Made by a program: the position numbers and the translations under genes
Shown here: positions 60,407-64,000 of the stretch, piece after piece
Layout of the letters: each line of letters begins with the position of its first letter
Numbering within the stretch: the stretch's first letter is position 1
Origin: Sulfitobacter sp. OXR-159
Lineage (GTDB): Bacteria; Pseudomonadota; Alphaproteobacteria; Rhodobacterales; Rhodobacteraceae
Direction of reading: 5' to 3'
Assembly: GCF_034377145.1 (NCBI RefSeq)
Contig: NZ_CP139707.1
Location: 1,187,001 to 1,251,000, forward strand
DNA length: 64,000 nucleotides
Notes under the pieces: model-generated
The model's database searches: none
What the model was told of the DNA's origin: nothing
The model's input: the letters and a program-made list of their open reading frames with translations, nothing else

Positions 60407-61990
60407 TTAGATGCGCTCGCGGAAGCTTAGGCCGATGAAGTCCGGGGTGTGATCGCCCAGCCCGACAACGCGGTTGTCGTTGCCACCGCGTTTGTCATTC
60501 CGGCCCCGACCACGCGAAGGTTTGTCATTGTTGCCGCCGCGCTGCGATTTGCGCCCGCCCTGCGTGCCTTCGGCTTCGCGCTCTGGGGTCACATCGGCTT
60601 TGGCCTCTTTCGGTGCCTCGGCCTGCGGTTGCTTGGCCTCATTGGAGGTCTCAACGGGTTTGTCCGTCTGAGGCCTATCCGTCTGGTGCTTATCCGTTTG
60701 GCGCTCGTCCGCCTGCGGTTGCTCAGCCTGTGGCTTATCGGCCTGTGGCCTGTCCGACTTACGGCTGCGCGACCGGGTGCGTTTGGGCTTGTCATCGGTT
60801 TTGGCCGGGGCGTCAGACGCCTCTTCTGCCGGTTTGGCATTGCCAAGCGGGTTCTCGATGCGCGGAATTTCCTTTTGCACCAGACGCTCGACGTCTTCAA
60901 AGTTCTTGTCGTCGCGGGGCTGGCAGATCATGATCGCCTTGCCGTCGCGGCCCGCACGGCCGGTGCGGCCAATGCGGTGAACGTAATCCTCGGCGTGGCT
61001 GGGCACGTCGAAGTTGAAGACATGGCTCACGCTTGGCACATCAAGCCCACGCGCGGCAACGTCTGAGGCCACGAGGAAACGTAGCTCGCCAGCGCGGAAC
61101 CCTTCGAGCGTTTTGGTCCGCTGGCTTTGGTCCAGATCGCCGTGGATCGGGGCGGCGTCATAGCCGTATTTCTTCAAAGACTTGGCAACGGTATCCACGT
61201 CCATCTTGCGGTTGCAGAAGATGATCGCATTGGTGCATTTCTCGCCTTCGGCGTCGATCAGCAGACGCAGCAACTTGCGCTTCTCGGTGGCTTCACGGTC
61301 CTTGCGCGAGGCTTTGAACATGACAACGCCCTGTTCGATGGTCTCGCTCGTGGTGGCCTGACGTGCCACTTCGATCCGCTTAGGATTGCTGAGAAAAGTG
61401 TTGGTGATCCGCTCAATCTCGGGCGCCATGGTGGCCGAGAAGAACAGCGTCTGACGGGTGAAGGGCGTGAGGCCGAAGATCCGTTCGATATCGGGGATGA
61501 ACCCCATGTCGAGCATCCGGTCGGCTTCGTCCACGACCATGACTTTCACGTCCGAGAGGATCAGCTTGCCCCGCTCGAAATGATCCAGCAGGCGGCCCGG
61601 TGTGGCGATCAGCACGTCGACGCCTTTGTCGATCAGCTTGTCTTGCTCTTTAAAGCTCACGCCGCCGATCAGCAGCGCTTTGGTAAGCTTGAGGTGCTTG
61701 GAATAGGTGTCAAAGTTCTCGGCCACCTGTGCGGCCAATTCCCGCGTGGGGCAGAGCACGAGGCTGCGCGGCATCCGCGCACGAGCGCGGCCACGGGCGA
61801 GCAGCGACAGCATCGGCAGCGTGAAGCTGGCGGTCTTGCCGGTGCCGGTCTGGGCGATGCCCAACACGTCGCGGCCTTCGAGAGCGGGGGGAATGGCGCC
61901 CGCTTGGATGGGTGTGGGCGATTCGTAGCCAGCCTCTACAACAGCTTTGAGGACCTTGGCATTCAGGTTTAGATCGGTAAATTTTGTCAT
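60407..61990 (-). CDS. DEAD-box RNA helicase (RhlE-like)
   Basis: 527-residue helicase. Motifs: Q-motif near PTPIQAGAIPP, I AQTGTGKTASF, Ia PTRELA, II VDEADRMLDMGF (DEAD), III FSATM, and C-terminal ARGLDVPSVSHV and HRIGRTGRAGRDG. From about residue 385 the tail is disordered: Gln/Asp/Lys repeats (QADKPQAEQPQADERQTD type, DNA about 60655-60756) and then an Arg/Gly-rich end typical of RhlE tails that bind RNA. Start at 61990 (MTKFTDLNLN) fits the family; upstream in-frame codons to 62119 are ignored. Confidence 0.92.
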   Translation of the reverse strand: MTKFTDLNLNAKVLKAVVEAGYESPTPIQAGAIPPALEGRDVLGIAQTGTGKTASFTLPMLSLLARGRARARMPRSLVLCPTRELAAQVAENFDTYSKHLKLTKALLIGGVSFKEQDKLIDKGVDVLIATPGRLLDHFERGKLILSDVKVMVVDEADRMLDMGFIPDIERIFGLTPFTRQTLFFSATMAPEIERITNTFLSNPKRIEVARQATTSETIEQGVVMFKASRKDREATEKRKLLRLLIDAEGEKCTNAIIFCNRKMDVDTVAKSLKKYGYDAAPIHGDLDQSQRTKTLEGFRAGELRFLVASDVAARGLDVPSVSHVFNFDVPSHAEDYVHRIGRTGRAGRDGKAIMICQPRDDKNFEDVERLVQKEIPRIENPLGNAKPAEEASDAPAKTDDKPKRTRSRSRKSDRPQADKPQAEQPQADERQTDKHQTDRPQTDKPVETSNEAKQPQAEAPKEAKADVTPEREAEGTQGGRKSQRGGNNDKPSRGRGRNDKRGGNDNRVVGLGDHTPDFIGLSFRERI

Positions 61991-62139
61991 GTGCGTCCGG
62001 GTTGAGCGGACACTGACTTGGCCCGCGGCAGCAATACAAGCCGGCCCGAATGGCCCAAGGGGCGGCATATGCCGCGGCATGTTGCGAAAGCGCATAGCAA
62101 GTTGCAGCCCAGCCGTCAAACACTTGGCCTCTCAGGCGC

Positions 62140-63075
62140 TTAACTTGCGAATTGGCGCGACGCCTTTGCATCAAGGTCGAGATCGGCAAGGCGCAGCAAA
62201 CCCTTCGCCTTTAGGGTTGCGCGCAACTCGGGGGTGTCGGCGCAGACCTCATTGAAAAAGGCGCGTAATCCCGCCTCGCCCCCTTCGGCTTCGATCATGG
62301 AAAAAAGCTCATGCATCGACAGCCCGCCGCGATCACGGGGTCGGTTGGGGGCGAGATCGGAACGGTAAGAGCCTTTTTCCAGCCGGTAGCGATAGGCGGC
62401 CAGCCAGTCGGGCCAGCTTTTCGCGTGCAGATGCGCCAGATCAATGCCGGGCTGCTGCTCTGGCCCCTCAATCATCGCGTCATTCTGAAAAGCGTTGTGT
62501 ATTTGAAGGCGAACGTCGGCCATCCCGGTGCGGACAAAGACCTTTCCGGCCAAATGGCTCAAGAATCCCCCTTTGACGTATTCGCCATAGGTTGGATAAA
62601 GCTCCGACACGATCTGCGCCCTCTGCGGGCCGTTTGGAATGAAGGATTTGAAGGCTGTCGCATCGCCTGCCAAAGCCTCCATCGGGCGGATGCGGGCGAT
62701 CTTTTGCGCCGCGGGCAGGGCGGCGAGCACCTCTCCCACAGGGTGCTCGGCAACAAGGAATTCGTCCACATCCATATGGATGAGCCAATCCACATCATCC
62801 GCGCGGTTATAGGCGCGGGTGGCGTTCTGGCTTTGGCGGACCTGATGCTTTTGCGGGCGTTTGCCACAGAGCTTTTGCCAATAGGCATCATCGCAGGTGA
62901 CGACGCGGATCTTGGGGTGGGCTTTCAAACTGTCGAAAGCCTCTGGGTTCTCAGCGTCGAGAAATAGATAGAACCGATGCGCGCCTGCCTCAAGGTGGTA
63001 GGCGGCAAAGCGTCTAATCTCGTCAGCGGGGGCCAAAATTGTGGCAACCAGCCCCCATTTCGTCGTCGTCGTCAT
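62140..63075 (-). CDS. Glycosyltransferase family 2-like protein
   Basis: 311-residue protein with a GT-A core: HLEAGAHRFYLFLDAENPE in the first strand and the metal-binding DxD in WLIHMDVDEFLVAEHP. This fits the GT2_4-like group (PF13704), often encoded near surface-polysaccharide genes, although no such cluster is here. No membrane span is visible. Sugar donor and acceptor unknown. Confidence 0.7.
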   Translation of the reverse strand: MTTTTKWGLVATILAPADEIRRFAAYHLEAGAHRFYLFLDAENPEAFDSLKAHPKIRVVTCDDAYWQKLCGKRPQKHQVRQSQNATRAYNRADDVDWLIHMDVDEFLVAEHPVGEVLAALPAAQKIARIRPMEALAGDATAFKSFIPNGPQRAQIVSELYPTYGEYVKGGFLSHLAGKVFVRTGMADVRLQIHNAFQNDAMIEGPEQQPGIDLAHLHAKSWPDWLAAYRYRLEKGSYRSDLAPNRPRDRGGLSMHELFSMIEAEGGEAGLRAFFNEVCADTPELRATLKAKGLLRLADLDLDAKASRQFAS

Positions 63076-63153
63076 CGCGTCTCCCCGGTTGGGTCCAGAA
63101 TGCCATGATTGCGCACGAAATCAAGGCTTACGACCCATACCGGAGAGGCTAAT

Positions 63154-64000
63154 TCAGACCATCATTTCCTTGGTCGCGGTAAGTTTCACATCCGGGTAAT
63201 CACGCTCAACCCGGTCGATGTCCCATTGCAGGCGGGTAAGGTAAACGATGTCGCCGTCGTGGTCATGAGCGATGTGCTGTTTGTTGCTTTCGGTAAACTT
63301 ATCAACGGCTTGTTTCATGCCGTTCACCCAGCGGGCCGAAGTGAATTGCGAGGGCTCAAACCGCACCGGCAGCCCGTATTCCAGCTCGATCCGGCTGGCG
63401 AGCACTTCGAATTGCAACTGGCCAACAACGCCCACAACAAAACCCGAGCCGATGGAGGGTTTGAACACTTTCGCGGCACCTTCTTCGGCAAATTGCATCA
63501 GCGCTTTCTCAAGGTGTTTCGCTTTCAGCGGATCGCCCGCGCGGACCGATTGTAGCAATTCGGGCGCGAAGGAGGGGATACCGCTGACGCGCAGGGCTTC
63601 GCCTTGGGTCAGCGTGTCACCGATGCGCAGCTGCCCGTGGTTGGGGATGCCGATGATGTCACCGGCCCAAGCCTCTTCGGCCAATTCGCGGTCTGAGGCC
63701 AAGAACATCACCGGGTTGGAGATTGTCATCGGTTTTTTCGTGCGCACATGGGTCATTTTCATGCCCCGCTCGAAATGACCCGAGGCGAGGCGGACAAAGG
63801 CCACGCGGTCGCGGTGTTTCGGGTCCATGTTCGCCTGCACTTTGAAGACAAAGCCCGCGACCTTGGTTTCTTCGGGCAAAATCTGACGTGGCGTGGCGGC
63901 TTGGATTTGCGGCTCTGGCCCGTATTTGGCGATGCCTTCCATCAATTCGCGCACGCCGAAAGAGTTGATGGCAGAGCCAAACCAAATCGGCGTCAGCGTC
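63154..64000 (-). CDS. prfC: Peptide chain release factor 3, C-terminal part (cut by window end)
   Basis: The frame runs to the window edge; the visible 282 residues begin TLTPIWFGSAINSFGVRELM and contain GFVFKVQANMDPKHRDRVAF, HVRTKKPMTISNP and QLQFEVLASRIELEYGLPV. These are the domains II and III of RF3, a GTPase that recycles RF1 and RF2. The GTP-binding domain lies beyond the window. The stop is at 63154. Confidence 0.93.
   Translation of the reverse strand, partial: TLTPIWFGSAINSFGVRELMEGIAKYGPEPQIQAATPRQILPEETKVAGFVFKVQANMDPKHRDRVAFVRLASGHFERGMKMTHVRTKKPMTISNPVMFLASDRELAEEAWAGDIIGIPNHGQLRIGDTLTQGEALRVSGIPSFAPELLQSVRAGDPLKAKHLEKALMQFAEEGAAKVFKPSIGSGFVVGVVGQLQFEVLASRIELEYGLPVRFEPSQFTSARWVNGMKQAVDKFTESNKQHIAHDHDGDIVYLTRLQWDIDRVERDYPDVKLTATKEMMV

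Overview
The window reads as a stretch of ordinary chromosome from a Rhodobacteraceae (Roseobacter-group) alphaproteobacterium; a Sulfitobacter-like organism is my best guess, but genus is inference. Supporting signs are GC-rich coding with many long antisense shadow frames, a fused PntA, a 14-gene complex I operon interrupted by small alphaproteobacterial extra genes, a complete leucine-catabolism operon, and the nuoN-birA-coaX-rnj order. I saw no rRNA, tRNA, CRISPR array, insertion sequence or prophage.

Layout. 1-4.2 kb: a small outer-membrane protein gene, then pntAB (proton-pumping transhydrogenase) ending in a double palindrome and an intrinsic terminator. 4.3-6.6 kb: a DUF3422 membrane protein convergent with a YeeE/YedE (thiosulfate-type) transporter. 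6.8-17.9 kb: a peptide-type ABC importer (dppA-B-C on minus; a fused double ATPase on plus) followed by an ArgE-like deacetylase, a DadA-like FAD oxidoreductase and two tandem paralogous M20 amidohydrolases; together these look like an uptake and hydrolysis route for peptides or N-acylated amino acids. 17.9-21.3 kb (minus): moaA, kdtA and a GT4 glycosyltransferase. 21.3-25.8 kb: a lipoprotein with a possible RlpA-like domain, then glmU-glmS-alkD on minus. 25.9-27.2 kb: gph, a decayed DegT-aminotransferase fragment and a PPOX protein.

27.4-37.6 kb: the leucine/isovalerate operon (isovaleryl-CoA dehydrogenase, methylcrotonyl-CoA carboxylase beta and alpha, HMG-CoA lyase, methylglutaconyl-CoA hydratase), carrying an acyl-CoA synthetase, a GST, a flavodoxin-like protein, a DUF1622 protein and an LprI-like protein. 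A perfect inverted repeat sits at the predicted promoter.

37.8-56.4 kb: nuoA to nuoN, all fourteen subunits in canonical order, plus at least ten extra small or accessory frames, mostly linked by stop/start overlaps. They include a 57-residue membrane protein (nuoC/nuoD), a 26-codon doubly coupled frame (nuoD/nuoE), a NuoE with a long linker and a C-terminal helix-hairpin-helix-like module, a membrane protein carrying a second copy of that module, three exported small proteins, a cysteine-less CMD-family protein and a 25-residue single-span microprotein (nuoJ/nuoK). This accessory set is the best candidate for something under-described. 56.4-64 kb: birA, coaX and RNase J, then on minus an exported protein of unknown function, a RhlE-type helicase, a GT2-type glycosyltransferase and the C-terminal part of release factor 3, cut by the window end.
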